A stretch of 64,000 bases of DNA from Pseudoalteromonas sp. T1lg88 (lineage in GTDB: Bacteria > Pseudomonadota > Gammaproteobacteria > Enterobacterales > Alteromonadaceae). Positions 45,031 to 54,807 of the stretch are shown here, one piece after another (position 1 is the stretch's first letter; the number at the start of each line of letters is the position of its first letter). Both the position numbers and the translations under genes were made by a program. The stretch lies in NCBI RefSeq assembly GCF_002964765.1, contig NZ_PQCF01000032.1, positions 248,001 to 312,000 of the forward strand, read 5' to 3'. A model generated the notes under the pieces. That model had not been told where the DNA came from and ran no database searches. It saw only the letters and a program-made list of their open reading frames with translations.

Positions 45031-45927
45031 ATGAATATTTTTCTTGCCATGATCCCCGCCTTCTTATGGGGAACCACCTATGCGATCACCAAGTACACCA
45101 TGCCCGACTGGCCACCCATTTTACTTGGTGCCTTGCGGGCCTTACCGGCTGGGATTGCGCTGTGGCTTCTTAAACCCTCTTTGCCCAGAGTTGGGCAATG
45201 GCGCCCCTTGCTGCTATTGGCTACGGTGAATATCGCCCTGTTTTTTGCCTGTATCTTTATGATGGCGGTTAATTTGCCAGCGGCCATTGCCGGGGTTGGC
45301 ATGGTTTCCGTACCTGTGGTGGCGCTGCTTTATGCTTGGCTGGTGAAAGGGCAGAGGCCCGCCTTAGTGCAATCCATTTGCGCACTGGCTCTGGTCTTTT
45401 TAGCCTGGCTCTTGTTCGATCCCAACGAAGTGAGCTTAACCTTGATTGGCATGCTGGCGTTATTTGCCTCCTTGTTGTGCATGGTGGTTGGCAGTGCCCT
45501 GGTGCAAAAGTTCTCCATGCATATTCATTGGTGGACGGTACTGACCTGGCAGCTGATCCTCGGCGGCGCTTTGCTTGCAATTGCTGCGCTTATCCAGGCA
45601 TTTTATATTGAGCCCGAGGCTTATCAGGTGCTGCAAAATCCCATCGAGCGCCAACAATGGCTGACAATTTTGTGGCTGGTGCTGCCCAACACCGCAGTGG
45701 CTTATAGCTTATATGTATGGCTGTTGGGACGTATGTCTGTGGTGGAGTTTACCTTTGGCACAATAGCCAATCCCATCGCCGGAATTATTACCGCAGTGCT
45801 GTTATTGGCAGAGACGTATCAAGGTTGGCAATATGCCTTGATGATGGCGATGATAGTATTTTCGGTAACGCCGCAAGGGGTGCAATTACTGCGTTCGAGA
45901 TGGGAAAACAAAAAGGCCAGCATTTAA
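45031..45927 (+). CDS. EamA/DMT-family transporter
   Basis: 298 residues with ten predicted membrane spans arranged as two EamA repeats (about 1-135 and 145-290). Typical features are the N-terminal AFLWGTTYAITKY and, in the second repeat, LPNTAVAYSLYVWLLGR and ANPIAGIITAVLLL. Probably exports metabolites such as amino acids; the substrate cannot be told. A hairpin overlapping the stop codon ends it. Confidence 0.9.
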   Translation: MNIFLAMIPAFLWGTTYAITKYTMPDWPPILLGALRALPAGIALWLLKPSLPRVGQWRPLLLLATVNIALFFACIFMMAVNLPAAIAGVGMVSVPVVALLYAWLVKGQRPALVQSICALALVFLAWLLFDPNEVSLTLIGMLALFASLLCMVVGSALVQKFSMHIHWWTVLTWQLILGGALLAIAALIQAFYIEPEAYQVLQNPIERQQWLTILWLVLPNTAVAYSLYVWLLGRMSVVEFTFGTIANPIAGIITAVLLLAETYQGWQYALMMAMIVFSVTPQGVQLLRSRWENKKASI

Positions 45928-45938
45928 AGCTGGCCTTT
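45912..45938 (+). terminator. Terminator overlapping the transporter stop
   Basis: AAAGGCCAGC / GCTGGCCTTT stem spans the stop codon of the transporter; the T tract is short. Lies between convergent genes. Confidence 0.65.
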
Positions 45939-45958
45939 GGCGTGATTAACACTATTAC

Positions 45959-46813
45959 TTAGCTGTGGTAGTTTTCACAGGCTTCCAAGGTGTTTTCAAT
46001 CAAGCTTGCAACCGTCATCGGGCCCACACCGCCTGGAACCGGAGTAATATAGCTGGCGCGTTGGCTGGCAACATCATAGGCTACATCGCCAACCAGGGTG
46101 CCGTCGTCTAAGCGGTTAATACCCACATCGATCACCAAGGCACCTTCTTTGATCCACTCGCCAGGAATAAACTCCGGCTTACCTACAGCCACCACTACTA
46201 CATCGGCGCGGCGAACATGGGCTTCTAAGTCTTGGGTGAACTTATGACATACGGTTGTAGTACAGCCCGCCAGTAGCAACTCAAGTGACATAGGACGACC
46301 AACAATGTTTGACGCGCCTACAACTACTGCGTGCATACCCTTGTAACGAACGCCGGTTGAGTCCAGCAGGGTAATAATACCTTTTGGTGTACAAGGACGT
46401 AGTGCCGGCATACGCTGGGCAAGGCGACCGATATTATAAGGGTGGAAGCCATCTACATCTTTATGTGGAGTAATACGCTCTAGTACTTTCTCGGCGTTCA
46501 GGCCCTCTGGAAGCGGCAATTGGACTAGGATGCCATCAACCTCAGGATCGGTATTTAGCTGATCAACTAAATCAAGAAGTTGTTGTTCGCTGGTATCGCC
46601 TGGCAGATCGTAAGACTTAGAAACAAAGCCTACTTCTTCACATGCCTTACGCTTAGAGCCTACATAAACCTGGCTTGCCGGATCTTGACCTACCAGTACA
46701 ACCGCCAGGCCTGGTGCGCGCAGACCTTGCTCTTTACGTTCGGCAACACGCGCTGCCACTTGGGCGCGAACTTGCTTTGCAATTGCCTTACCATCAATGA
46801 TGTTTGCCGTCAT
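45959..46813 (-). CDS. folD: Methylenetetrahydrofolate dehydrogenase/cyclohydrolase
   Basis: 284 residues. Catalytic Lys in [13 protein letters not shown] (about 54), [19 protein letters not shown], the NADP-binding [11 protein letters not shown] (about 165) and [11 protein letters not shown] near the end are FolD signatures. It interconverts methylene-, methenyl- and formyl-tetrahydrofolate. It is divergent from the tRNA operon and cut off by the transporter terminator. Confidence 0.97.
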   Translation of the reverse strand: MTANIIDGKAIAKQVRAQVAARVAERKEQGLRAPGLAVVLVGQDPASQVYVGSKRKACEEVGFVSKSYDLPGDTSEQQLLDLVDQLNTDPEVDGILVQLPLPEGLNAEKVLERITPHKDVDGFHPYNIGRLAQRMPALRPCTPKGIITLLDSTGVRYKGMHAVVVGASNIVGRPMSLELLLAGCTTTVCHKFTQDLEAHVRRADVVVVAVGKPEFIPGEWIKEGALVIDVGINRLDDGTLVGDVAYDVASQRASYITPVPGGVGPMTVASLIENTLEACENYHS

Positions 46814-47092
46814 GAGTAACCTTCAATTGGGTGAGTGTGCTCTTTAGGGGGCGCTAAAATAGTCACACATAATTAGAACGAAATACTTTTATTTGTCCCT
46901 TGCGGTATAAAAAGGGGTTACCGCACCGGACTAGGCCAATATTTTCGCAGAAAAGCGCTGCATAGCCAAGCTGTGACCATAAGGAAAGCACTGTTTTGTG
47001 GGCTAAATTGATAAAATATCGAACAAAATCGTCAAAACTTAAACAAAGCGGGTTAAAAATAAGCAAACGCACTGTTGGGGCGAAAAAAATGT
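46814..47092. other. Non-coding region between folD and the tRNA operon
   Basis: Holds the folD promoter side and the upstream AT-rich region of the tRNA promoter. A 69-codon minus-strand frame (46863-47072) has no ribosome binding site or similarity and is not called. Confidence 0.45.
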
Positions 47093-47121
47093 TTGACCTC
47101 GTCAGGTCAAATCACTATTAT
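47093..47121 (+). promoter_or_regulatory. Promoter of the tRNA operon
   Basis: TTGACC (47093-47098), 17-base spacer, TATTAT (47116-47121), then a GC-rich discriminator (GCACCCCG), as expected of a stringently controlled stable-RNA promoter. An A-rich tract upstream may serve as an UP element. Confidence 0.85.
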
Positions 47122-47175
47122 GCACCCCGTTGTCAACGAGGGGTCAAGTTTGATTCCTTAGGCAGCGGCAAGTAT

Positions 47176-47252
47176 CGGCGATTAGCGCAGCTTGGTAGCG
47201 CACTTGGTTTGGGTCCAAGGGGTCGCAGGTTCAAATCCTGCATCGCCGACCA
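47176..47252 (+). tRNA. tRNA-Pro (TGG)
   Basis: 77 nt with encoded CCA. Acceptor CGGCGAT / ATCGCCG, anticodon TGG within ACTTGGTTTGGGTCCAAGG, T-arm GGTTCAAATCC. First gene of the operon; a hairpin CTTTC/GAAAG follows. Confidence 0.96.
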
Positions 47253-47305
47253 CTTTCAAAATGAAAGTAATACTTGATAGCACACGAAGAAGTATTCGTT
47301 GCACC

Positions 47306-47382
<77 letters not shown>

Positions 47383-47389
47383 TTATTGT

Positions 47390-47466
47390 GGCGGCTGTAG
47401 CTCAGTTGGTAGAGCCCTGGATTGTGATTCCGGTTGTCGCGAGTTCAAGTCTCGTCAGTCGCCCCA
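47390..47466 (+). tRNA. tRNA-His (GTG)
   Basis: 77 nt including the extra G(-1) opposite C73. Acceptor GCGGCTG / CAGTCGC, anticodon GTG in CTGGATTGTGATTCCGG, encoded CCA. Only 7 bases from the tRNA-Arg end. Confidence 0.95.
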
Positions 47467-47487
47467 TTTTTCTAAATATACGCATAT

Positions 47488-47564
47488 CGGCGTTTAGCGC
47501 AGCTTGGTAGCGCACTTGGTTTGGGTCCAAGGGGTCGCAGGTTCAAATCCTGCAACGCCGACCA
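47488..47564 (+). tRNA. tRNA-Pro (TGG), second copy
   Basis: 77 nt, nearly identical to the first copy; the acceptor changes as a compensated pair to CGGCGTT / AACGCCG. Confidence 0.96.
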
Positions 47565-47616
47565 CCTTTTCTTAAGGTGAAAGCGAAAAAATATTTAGAA
47601 AACACAATTTGAGTAT

Positions 47617-47693
47617 CGGCGATTAGCGCAGCTTGGTAGCGCACTTGGTTTGGGTCCAAGGGGTCGCAGGTTCAAATCCTGCATCGCCGACCA
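47617..47693 (+). tRNA. tRNA-Pro (TGG), third copy
   Basis: 77 nt, identical to the first copy in the tRNA body, followed by a CTTTCTT/AAGAAA hairpin as after the other Pro copies. Confidence 0.96.
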
Positions 47694-47714
47694 CTTTCTT
47701 AATAAGAAAAAAAT

Positions 47715-47775
47715 GCACTTGGTTTGGGTTTTGTCGCCCATTAGTCGCAGGGTTTTAATCCTGCATCACCGAGCA
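47715..47775 (+). pseudogene. Decayed tRNA-Pro remnant
   Basis: GCACTTGGTTTGGGTT and then AGTCGCAGG.TTTTAATCCTGCATCACCGA align with the anticodon arm through acceptor of tRNA-Pro, but the 5' third is missing, the anticodon stem no longer pairs and CCA has become GCA. The post-tRNA hairpin is kept. Confidence 0.75.
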
Positions 47776-47797
47776 CTCTCTTATTAGAAAGCAAATT

Positions 47798-47847
47798 AAC
47801 TGGGTCTAAACACCCAGCAGTCGCAGACATAAACCTAGTCAGCGACC
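47798..47847 (+). pseudogene. Second, more degraded tRNA-Pro remnant
   Basis: ACTGGGTCTAAACACCCAGCAGTCGCAGAC...CCTAGTCAGCGACC keeps traces of the anticodon arm and the GTCGCAG segment at the same order and spacing as tRNA-Pro. Weak by itself; placed by its position in the array. Confidence 0.4.
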
Positions 47848-48205
47848 TTATTATCCCTCATTAAAATAATTATTCTTTCTTTTTAGTTTTTCTCCTGCAT
47901 AGAAACCATCAGCTTATACCTATCTGCTGTCGTTACGACGTGATCAGTATGTAAAATGCGCTAAGCTGGGCGCAAAAGCCGCAGTTCCGCTAATTTCTTG
48001 GCCTGCGCTCTCGACTCTTATAAATATTAGGTTATAATGCCGCGTCTATTGTTAAACATAAGTGCCCGTAGGGCAGTGCAGGCATAGGGATCGCCCCCGT
48101 CATCACCGCGGCAAAATTGCCATTTTGCGTGATTGGCCATGATAAACGATCGCCGTGTATGTAACTAAGGCGCAAAGCCGCCATATTTGAAGATTGAGGT
48201 AAATC
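47848..48205 (+). promoter_or_regulatory. tig upstream region with promoter
   Basis: No gene seen. A TATAAT -10 box at 48033-48038 with TCGACT (48011-48016) 16 bases before it is the best promoter, leaving a leader of about 160 bases before tig. That leader is GC-rich and can fold (CGCCCCCGTCATCACC... region), which could affect translation. Confidence 0.55.
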
Positions 48206-49510
48206 ATGCAAGTTTCTGTTGAGACGACTCAAGGCCTTGAGCGCCGTCTGACTATCACTGTTCCTTCAGCGAACGTTGAGACCGAAGTTAAAAAACGCTT
48301 ACAACAACTGTCTAAAACTCAGCGTATCGACGGTTTCCGTCCGGGTAAAGTACCAGTTTCTATCATCCAAAAACGCTTTGGCGCCGCTGTACTTCAAGAA
48401 GTAGCTGGCGACCTAATGCAGCGCAACTACATCGATGCCATCATCGCTGAAAAAATCAACCCAGCCGGTGCACCTACTTTCGCTCCTAAAGCGTTAGAAG
48501 AAGGTAAAGACCTAGAGTTTGAAGCTACTTTTGAAGTTTACCCAGAAGTTGAGCTTAAAGGCCTAGAGAACATCGAAGTTGAGCAACCAGTTGTTGAAGT
48601 TAAAGACGAAGACCTAGCTAACATGCTAGAGACGCTACGTAAGCAACACGCTTCATGGACTGAGTCTGAAGAAGCTGCTGGCGACAATGCACGCGTTACT
48701 ATCGACTTCGTTGGTACTATCGACGGTGAAGAGTTCGAAGGCGGTAAAGCTGAGAACTTCCCACTTGAGCTTGGCCAAGGTCGTATGATCCCTGGTTTCG
48801 AAGACAACATCGTTGGTAAGAAAGCCGGTGAAGAAGTTGTTGCCGATGTAACTTTCCCAGAAGAGTACCACGCTGAAAACCTAAAAGGTAAAGACGCGCA
48901 GTTCACTATCACTGTGAAGAAAGTAGAAGTACAAGAGCTTCCTGAACTTAACGAAGAGTTCGCAGCACTATTCGGTATCACCGAAGGTGGCGTTGACGCT
49001 CTTAAAGAAGAAGTGAAGAAGAACATGAGCCGTGAGCTTAGCCAAGCTGTTAAAGCTAAGGTAAAAGAGCAGGCTATCGAAGGTCTTCTAGCACAAAACG
49101 AAATCGAAGTGCCTAAAGCGCTTATCGCACAAGAAATCGACGCACTTCGTCAGCAAGCTGCACAGCGTTTTGGCGGCAACGCACAAAACATGCCTGAGCT
49201 TCCAGCTGAGCTTTTCCAAGAGCGAGCTATCAAGCGCGTTAAAACTGGTCTACTTCTAGGTGAAGTGATCAAGTCTGGCGAAATCAAGCCTGACGACGCT
49301 AAAGTTGAAGAGCTAATCAACACTATGGCTTCTGCTTACGAAGATCCAAGTGAAGTAGTTGAGTACTACAAAGCTAATGAGCAACTAATGCAGCAAATGC
49401 GCAACGTTGCCATGGAAGAGCAAGCGATTGACGCAATCGTTGAGAAAGCTAAAGTAACTGACGTAGAAACTGCGTTCGACGACATCATGAACCCGCAGGC
49501 GGCTCAATAA
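48206..49510 (+). CDS. tig: Trigger factor
   Basis: 434 residues. N-terminal ribosome-binding domain with the signature GFRPGKVP (about 44-51), PPIase (FKBP-like) domain about 150-245 ([19 protein letters not shown]), and the C-terminal helical arms. It binds at the ribosome exit tunnel and folds nascent chains. Codon use looks strongly biased, as in highly expressed genes. Followed by a strong hairpin, then clpP. Confidence 0.97.
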   Translation: MQVSVETTQGLERRLTITVPSANVETEVKKRLQQLSKTQRIDGFRPGKVPVSIIQKRFGAAVLQEVAGDLMQRNYIDAIIAEKINPAGAPTFAPKALEEGKDLEFEATFEVYPEVELKGLENIEVEQPVVEVKDEDLANMLETLRKQHASWTESEEAAGDNARVTIDFVGTIDGEEFEGGKAENFPLELGQGRMIPGFEDNIVGKKAGEEVVADVTFPEEYHAENLKGKDAQFTITVKKVEVQELPELNEEFAALFGITEGGVDALKEEVKKNMSRELSQAVKAKVKEQAIEGLLAQNEIEVPKALIAQEIDALRQQAAQRFGGNAQNMPELPAELFQERAIKRVKTGLLLGEVIKSGEIKPDDAKVEELINTMASAYEDPSEVVEYYKANEQLMQQMRNVAMEEQAIDAIVEKAKVTDVETAFDDIMNPQAAQ

Positions 49511-49539
49511 GTCGTTGACTTAAGTTACAAGCAACGTTT

Positions 49540-49580
49540 AAATGGCTCGTATGCTTTGCTCGCAAAGCACCGAGCCATTT
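49540..49580 (+). terminator. Long hairpin between tig and clpP
   Basis: AAATGGCTCG (49540-49549) pairs with CGAGCCATTT (49571-49580), with a second nested stem TGCTTTG/CAAAGCA inside; then TAGTTTGTGT. Terminator or attenuator, so clpP needs its own promoter or partial read-through. Confidence 0.75.
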
Positions 49581-49614
49581 TAGTTTGTGTCGCTCATTAA
49601 GGAATCAAGTAATA

Positions 49615-50229
49615 ATGAACAATGGTATGACAGATCCGATTAACGCATTAGTTCCCATGGTGGTAGAGCAAACCGCTAAGGGTGAACGCTCTTATGACAT
49701 CTACTCGCGCCTTCTTAAAGAGCGAATCATCTTTTTAACGGGTCCGGTTGAAGACCATATGGCCAATCTGATTGTGGCCCAGTTGCTATTCTTAGAATCA
49801 GAAAACCCAGAAAAAGACATTCACCTGTATATCAACTCTCCAGGTGGCTCAGTTACTGCGGGCATGTCTATCTACGACACCATGAATTTTATCAAGCCTG
49901 ACGTTAGCACCTTGTGTGTAGGTCAAGCAGCCAGCATGGGCGCATTTTTACTTTCAGGTGGTGCCAAGGGTAAACGTCATTGTCTGCCTAACTCACGCGT
50001 GATGATCCACCAACCGCTGGGTGGCTTCCAAGGTCAGGCGTCTGATTTTGAAATTCACGCTAAAGAAATCCTGTCTATCAAAGATAAGCTAAATAGATTG
50101 ATGGCAGAGCACACGGGTCAGCCTTTGGATGTAATCGCCAATGATACCGACCGTGATAACTTTATGAATGCCGATGCAGCGGTTGCATACGGTTTGGTTG
50201 ACTCTGTTTTCGACCGACGCGCCAAGTAA
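49615..50229 (+). CDS. clpP: ATP-dependent Clp protease proteolytic subunit
   Basis: 204 residues from ATG 49615 ([14 protein letters not shown]), with TAAGGA upstream; a second ATG at 49627 is possible. Catalytic Ser in [11 protein letters not shown], His in MIHQPLGG, Asp in NDTDRDNF. A short N-terminal propeptide is likely. It forms the 14-mer chamber that works with ClpX and ClpA, including on tmRNA-tagged proteins. clpX follows after about 120 bases with a GC hairpin at 50257-50273. Confidence 0.97.
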   Translation: MNNGMTDPINALVPMVVEQTAKGERSYDIYSRLLKERIIFLTGPVEDHMANLIVAQLLFLESENPEKDIHLYINSPGGSVTAGMSIYDTMNFIKPDVSTLCVGQAASMGAFLLSGGAKGKRHCLPNSRVMIHQPLGGFQGQASDFEIHAKEILSIKDKLNRLMAEHTGQPLDVIANDTDRDNFMNADAAVAYGLVDSVFDRRAK

Positions 50230-50256
50230 TCTAATTGCCGCGCTTATAACCAATTG

Positions 50257-50273
50257 GCGGCGCAATGCGCCGC
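50257..50273 (+). terminator. GC-rich hairpin between clpP and clpX
   Basis: GCGGCGC AAT GCGCCGC, a perfect 7-bp stem with a 3-base loop and a weak T tract (AAAGTTTGG). Possible partial terminator or mRNA stabiliser. Confidence 0.5.
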
Positions 50274-50351
50274 AAAGTTTGGTATATTTGTTTAAGAAGT
50301 CCATTTGCTACAATGTAATAAAGCTCGTAGCGTAAAGAATGAGGTAGCTGA

Positions 50352-51635
50352 ATGTCCGATAAACCAACAGACGGCGAAAAGACAAGTAAACTGCTGTACT
50401 GCTCGTTTTGTGGTAAATCTCAGCACGAAGTACGTAAGTTGATCGCAGGCCCATCCGTTTATATTTGTGATGAGTGTGTTGACCTGTGTAACGACATCAT
50501 CAGGGAAGAAATTAAGGATATCGCACCTAAGGCGAGCGCATCCGACAAGTTGCCGGTTCCTAAAGAGATCCGCTCTCACCTCGATGATTATGTAATTGGC
50601 CAAGAACACGCCAAGAAAGTACTGTCGGTTGCTGTGTATAACCACTATAAGCGTCTGCGCAACGCTGGTAACAGTGACGGTGTTGAACTAGGCAAGAGTA
50701 ATATCCTGCTTATCGGTCCTACCGGTAGTGGTAAAACCCTGCTAGCCGAGACCATGGCGCGCCTATTGGATGTGCCTTTCACCATGGCCGATGCCACCAC
50801 CTTAACCGAAGCCGGTTATGTGGGTGAGGATGTTGAAAACATCATCCAGAAACTATTGCAAAAATGCGATTACGACGTTGAAAAAGCACAGCGTGGTATC
50901 GTTTATATCGATGAAATCGATAAGATTTCTCGTAAGTCTGATAACCCGTCTATCACCCGTGATGTATCTGGTGAGGGTGTACAGCAGGCCTTATTGAAAC
51001 TGATTGAAGGCACGGTAGCCTCGGTACCACCACAAGGTGGCCGTAAGCATCCGCAGCAGGAATTCTTGCAGGTTGATACTTCTAAGATCCTATTTATCTG
51101 TGGTGGTGCTTTTGCCGGTCTTGATAAGGTTATCGAGCAACGCAGCGCTAAGAATACTGGAATTGGTTTTGGCGCCGATGTGAAATCGAGCAGCGCCGAG
51201 CGCAGCCTGAGCGAATCATTTAAAGATGTCGAGCCGGAAGATCTGGTTAAATATGGTCTGATTCCTGAGTTTATCGGTCGTCTGCCTGTGGTTGCGACAT
51301 TAACCGAGCTCGATGAAGATGCACTTATCCAAATCTTGAATGAGCCGAAAAACGCACTGACTAAACAGTTTGCATCGCTTTTTGCGATGGAAAATGTTGA
51401 GCTCGAGTTCCGTGAAGACGCACTTAAAGCCATTGCTCACAAAGCGATGGAGCGTAAAACCGGTGCCCGTGGTCTGCGTTCAATCGTAGAAGGCGTATTG
51501 CTTGATACCATGTACGAATTGCCGTCGATGGAAGATGTCAGCAAGGTGGTGATCGACGAAACCGTGATCAAGGGTGAATCAGACCCCATACTTATCTACG
51601 AGAACAATAATCAGGATAAGGCTGCTTCTGAATAA
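50352..51635 (+). CDS. clpX: Clp protease ATP-binding subunit ClpX
   Basis: 427 residues. N-terminal zinc domain CSFCGK ... CDECVDLC (about 17-42), Walker A GPTGSGKT (about 120), Walker [10 protein letters not shown], pore loop GYVGEDVE, sensor-2 GARGLR. Unfolds substrates into ClpP. A terminator at 51684 separates it from lon. Confidence 0.97.
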   Translation: MSDKPTDGEKTSKLLYCSFCGKSQHEVRKLIAGPSVYICDECVDLCNDIIREEIKDIAPKASASDKLPVPKEIRSHLDDYVIGQEHAKKVLSVAVYNHYKRLRNAGNSDGVELGKSNILLIGPTGSGKTLLAETMARLLDVPFTMADATTLTEAGYVGEDVENIIQKLLQKCDYDVEKAQRGIVYIDEIDKISRKSDNPSITRDVSGEGVQQALLKLIEGTVASVPPQGGRKHPQQEFLQVDTSKILFICGGAFAGLDKVIEQRSAKNTGIGFGADVKSSSAERSLSESFKDVEPEDLVKYGLIPEFIGRLPVVATLTELDEDALIQILNEPKNALTKQFASLFAMENVELEFREDALKAIAHKAMERKTGARGLRSIVEGVLLDTMYELPSMEDVSKVVIDETVIKGESDPILIYENNNQDKAASE

Positions 51636-51683
51636 TACCCTTTCATTTCAATGAAGTGGTGTAAAAAATAAGCAATTCTAAAT

Positions 51684-51710
51684 AAAAAGGAGCCTCAGGC
51701 TCCTTTTTTT
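51684..51710 (+). terminator. Intrinsic terminator after clpX
   Basis: AAAAAGGAGCC TCA GGCTCCTTTTTTT, perfect stem and T run. Confidence 0.9.
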
Positions 51711-51718
51711 ATAAATTT

Positions 51719-51747
51719 GTTGAACTTTGCCCAGCCAATCCCCATAT
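51719..51747 (+). promoter_or_regulatory. Sigma-32-like heat-shock promoter of lon
   Basis: GTTGAA (51719-51724), 15-base spacer, CCCCATAT (51740-51747). The -10 matches the sigma-32 consensus fully and the -35 in all but the first base. Just after the clpX terminator, 45 bases before lon. Confidence 0.75.
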
Positions 51748-51791
51748 ACTTGGGTAATCATTAAATTTTAAGAAGTCCGAAGAGAGTTAGC

Positions 51792-54152
51792 ATGACGCTT
51801 GAAAGAACGGATCGCGTAGAGATTCCTGTACTGGCTTTAAGGGACGTGGTGGTGTATCCCCACATGGTGATCCCGCTATTCGTCGGTCGTGAAAAATCCA
51901 TTCGTTGCCTTGAAGCAGCGATGGAGAATGACAAACAAATTTTCCTGGTGGCGCAAAAAGACGCCTCGGTGGACGATCCAACCAGTGATGAAATTTATAC
52001 CGTAGGTACGGTTGCCAGCGTATTACAGCTATTAAAGCTGCCTGACGGCACGGTTAAGGTACTGGTTGAAGGCACGCAGCGTGCGCGTATCGAAAAATAC
52101 ACCCAAGAAGACGATTTTTTTGTTGCCGAGGTTGAATATATTCCCTCCAGCGATATTGATGAGCGTGAGCATGAAATCTTTATTCGCAGTGCGATAAGCC
52201 AGTTTGAAGGCTATGTAAAACTGAATAAAAAGATCCCGCCTGAGGTATTGACCTCGGTATCTGGTATCGAAGAGCCGGCGCGCTTGGCCGATACTATGGC
52301 CGCGCATATGCCGATTAAGGTGCCGGAAAAGCAAAAGGTGCTGGAGATCAGTGATGTCACCGAGCGCTTGGAATACCTGATGGCCATGATGGAAGGCGAA
52401 ATCGATCTGCTGCAGGTCGAGAAGAAGATCCGCGCCCGAGTGAAAAAGCAGATGGAAAAATCGCAGCGTGAGTATTATCTCAACGAGCAGATGAAGGCCA
52501 TCCAAAAAGAACTTGGCGAGCTTGACGATGTGCCGGACGAGTTCGAAGGGCTGCAAAAGAAAATTGCCGAGTCGGGCATGCCGGCCGAGGCCGAAGAAAA
52601 AGCCATGGCCGAGCTCAAAAAGCTGAAAATGATGTCGCCTATGTCGGCAGAAGCCACGGTTGTGCGCTCCTACATAGAAACCATCACCAATGTACCGTGG
52701 AAGAAAAAATCCAAGGTGAAAAAAGATCTGGCCGGGGCGCAGAAAATCCTTGATGCCGACCACTACGGTTTAGAAAAGGTCAAAGACCGCATCATTGAAT
52801 ACCTAGCGGTGCAGCAGCGTACCAATAAGCTTAAAGGGCCTATTTTGTGTTTGGTTGGTCCTCCGGGGGTGGGTAAAACCTCACTGGGGCAGAGTATTGC
52901 GCGTGCCACCGGTCGTAAATATGTGCGTATGGCCTTAGGTGGGGTCCGTGATGAAGCGGAGATCCGTGGTCACCGTCGTACCTACATAGGTTCTATGCCG
53001 GGTAAGCTTATCCAGAATATGACCAAGGTGGGCGTACGCAACCCGCTGTTCTTGCTTGATGAAATCGATAAGATGTCATCGGATATGCGTGGCGACCCGT
53101 CGTCGGCATTGCTTGAGGTATTAGATCCGGAGCAAAACAGCACCTTCGCCGATCATTACCTTGAAGTGGATTACGACCTGTCGGATGTGATGTTCGTGGC
53201 GACCTCGAACAGCTTTAATATTCCTGGCCCCTTGTTGGACCGTATGGAAGTGATCCGCCTGTCCGGTTACACCGAAGACGAGAAGCTCAATATCGCCAAG
53301 CAGCACCTTATTCCTAAACAGATCAAGCGTAACGGCTTAAAGGAAAACGAGCTGACCATAGACGACAGCGCCATTATCGGTATTGTTCGTTATTACACGC
53401 GTGAAGCGGGTGTGCGTGGCCTTGAGCGTGAAATCTCTAAGCTGTGCCGTAAAGCGGTGAAAAACATCCTGCTTGATAAGAGCCTGAAGCATATCACCAT
53501 AGACGAGAGCAACCTTGAGGAATACCTTGGGGTGCAGCGCCACGACTATGGTAAGGCCGAAGGTGATGACCGCATTGGTCAGGTAACAGGTTTGGCTTGG
53601 ACCGAAGTGGGCGGTGATTTGCTGACCATAGAATCATCGGCGGTACCGGGCAAGGGCAAGCTAAGCTATACCGGCTCTTTGGGCGATGTGATGAAAGAGT
53701 CGATTCAAGCGGCCATGACGGTAGTGCGCGACCGCGCTGAGAAGCTGCGCATTAACGCGGATTTCCATGAAAAGCGTGATATTCATGTGCACGTGCCGGA
53801 AGGGGCAACGCCAAAAGACGGCCCAAGTGCAGGTATCGCCATGGTCACCGCCTTGGTTTCCAGTCTGACCGGTAACCCGGTGCGCTCGGATGTTGCCATG
53901 ACAGGGGAAATTACCCTGCGTGGTGAAGTCCTGCCTATCGGTGGCCTAAAAGAGAAACTCTTGGCGGCACACCGAGGTGGTATTAAGACGGTGCTCATTC
54001 CGCAAAAGAATGAGCGCGACTTAAAAGAGATCCCCGAAAATGTGCGTGAAGGCCTGTCTATTCACCCTGTGCAGTGGATTGACCAGGTGTTGGAGATAGC
54101 TTTAGCCCAGCCAATTGCGCGTTTTAGCGCTGATTGCGCAAAAAGTGAGTGA
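51792..54152 (+). CDS. lon: ATP-dependent protease Lon
   Basis: 786 residues, LonA type. N-terminal substrate-binding domain (about 10-200), coiled coil, AAA+ with Walker [10 protein letters not shown] (about 357) and Walker [12 protein letters not shown]-terminal protease with catalytic Ser in [11 protein letters not shown] (about 680) and Lys in [14 protein letters not shown]. Degrades misfolded and regulatory proteins. The heat-shock-like promoter fits its known control. Confidence 0.97.
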   Translation: MTLERTDRVEIPVLALRDVVVYPHMVIPLFVGREKSIRCLEAAMENDKQIFLVAQKDASVDDPTSDEIYTVGTVASVLQLLKLPDGTVKVLVEGTQRARIEKYTQEDDFFVAEVEYIPSSDIDEREHEIFIRSAISQFEGYVKLNKKIPPEVLTSVSGIEEPARLADTMAAHMPIKVPEKQKVLEISDVTERLEYLMAMMEGEIDLLQVEKKIRARVKKQMEKSQREYYLNEQMKAIQKELGELDDVPDEFEGLQKKIAESGMPAEAEEKAMAELKKLKMMSPMSAEATVVRSYIETITNVPWKKKSKVKKDLAGAQKILDADHYGLEKVKDRIIEYLAVQQRTNKLKGPILCLVGPPGVGKTSLGQSIARATGRKYVRMALGGVRDEAEIRGHRRTYIGSMPGKLIQNMTKVGVRNPLFLLDEIDKMSSDMRGDPSSALLEVLDPEQNSTFADHYLEVDYDLSDVMFVATSNSFNIPGPLLDRMEVIRLSGYTEDEKLNIAKQHLIPKQIKRNGLKENELTIDDSAIIGIVRYYTREAGVRGLEREISKLCRKAVKNILLDKSLKHITIDESNLEEYLGVQRHDYGKAEGDDRIGQVTGLAWTEVGGDLLTIESSAVPGKGKLSYTGSLGDVMKESIQAAMTVVRDRAEKLRINADFHEKRDIHVHVPEGATPKDGPSAGIAMVTALVSSLTGNPVRSDVAMTGEITLRGEVLPIGGLKEKLLAAHRGGIKTVLIPQKNERDLKEIPENVREGLSIHPVQWIDQVLEIALAQPIARFSADCAKSE

Positions 54153-54376
54153 AAATAGTAAAAAAATCTCTCAAAGGGCTTTTCAAATCACTAAGGTGTG
54201 ATAAGTTAGGCACTGGATTTGAGCCTAGGCCTTATGTGGCCTAGGTTTCAAGACGATTAAGGCGTTTGGAAAGGATGCGTTCTTTTCTAAATTAAATAGC
54301 ACAGAGATGCTCTCCAGCTGAACATTTTTCACAAGCTGAGTCGCTCTGGATAATAACAATGTAAGGGGATGATATT

Positions 54377-54649
54377 GTGAATAAGTCTCAATTAATCGAT
54401 CAAATCGCAGCTGATGCTGATATCTCTAAAGCGGCTGCCGGTCGTGCGTTGGATTCATTCATTGAGTCAGTATCAAATGCACTTAAAGATGGCGATTCAG
54501 TTGCTCTAGTTGGTTTCGGTACTTTTTCTGTACGTGAGCGTGCTGCTCGCACCGGCCGTAACCCACAAACTGGCGAAGAAATTCAAATTGCTGCTGCAAC
54601 CATTCCTTCGTTCAAAGCAGGCAAAGCGCTTAAAGACGCAGTTAATTAA
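54377..54649 (+). CDS. hupB: DNA-binding protein HU-beta
   Basis: 90 residues, GTG start with AAGGGG upstream. Begins [25 protein letters not shown]; the DNA-binding arm is [23 protein letters not shown] with the intercalating Pro. Nucleoid protein that bends DNA. Sits between lon and ppiD as in E. coli, about 220 bases from lon with its own presumed promoter. Confidence 0.97.
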   Translation: MNKSQLIDQIAADADISKAAAGRALDSFIESVSNALKDGDSVALVGFGTFSVRERAARTGRNPQTGEEIQIAAATIPSFKAGKALKDAVN

Positions 54650-54701
54650 TTTGCGAAGCTTGAATTGCTAGCAAACGGAAAACGATTGTTAGCTTCAAGT
54701 G

Positions 54702-54733
54702 AAAAAGCGTATCTGCTAAGATACGCTTTTTTT
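54702..54733 (+). terminator. Intrinsic terminator after hupB
   Basis: AAAAAGCGTATC / GATACGCTTTTTTT stem and T run. Confidence 0.88.
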
Positions 54734-54807
54734 ATATCCTTCACTTTATTGCGAGGCAAAAACCAAGCACAGTGGAGGGGGTACTAAATAAATAGAGATA
54801 AAGATAA

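Noticed and set aside
46863-47072. 69-codon minus-strand frame before the tRNA operon
   Set aside because: No ribosome binding site; AT-rich upstream promoter region.
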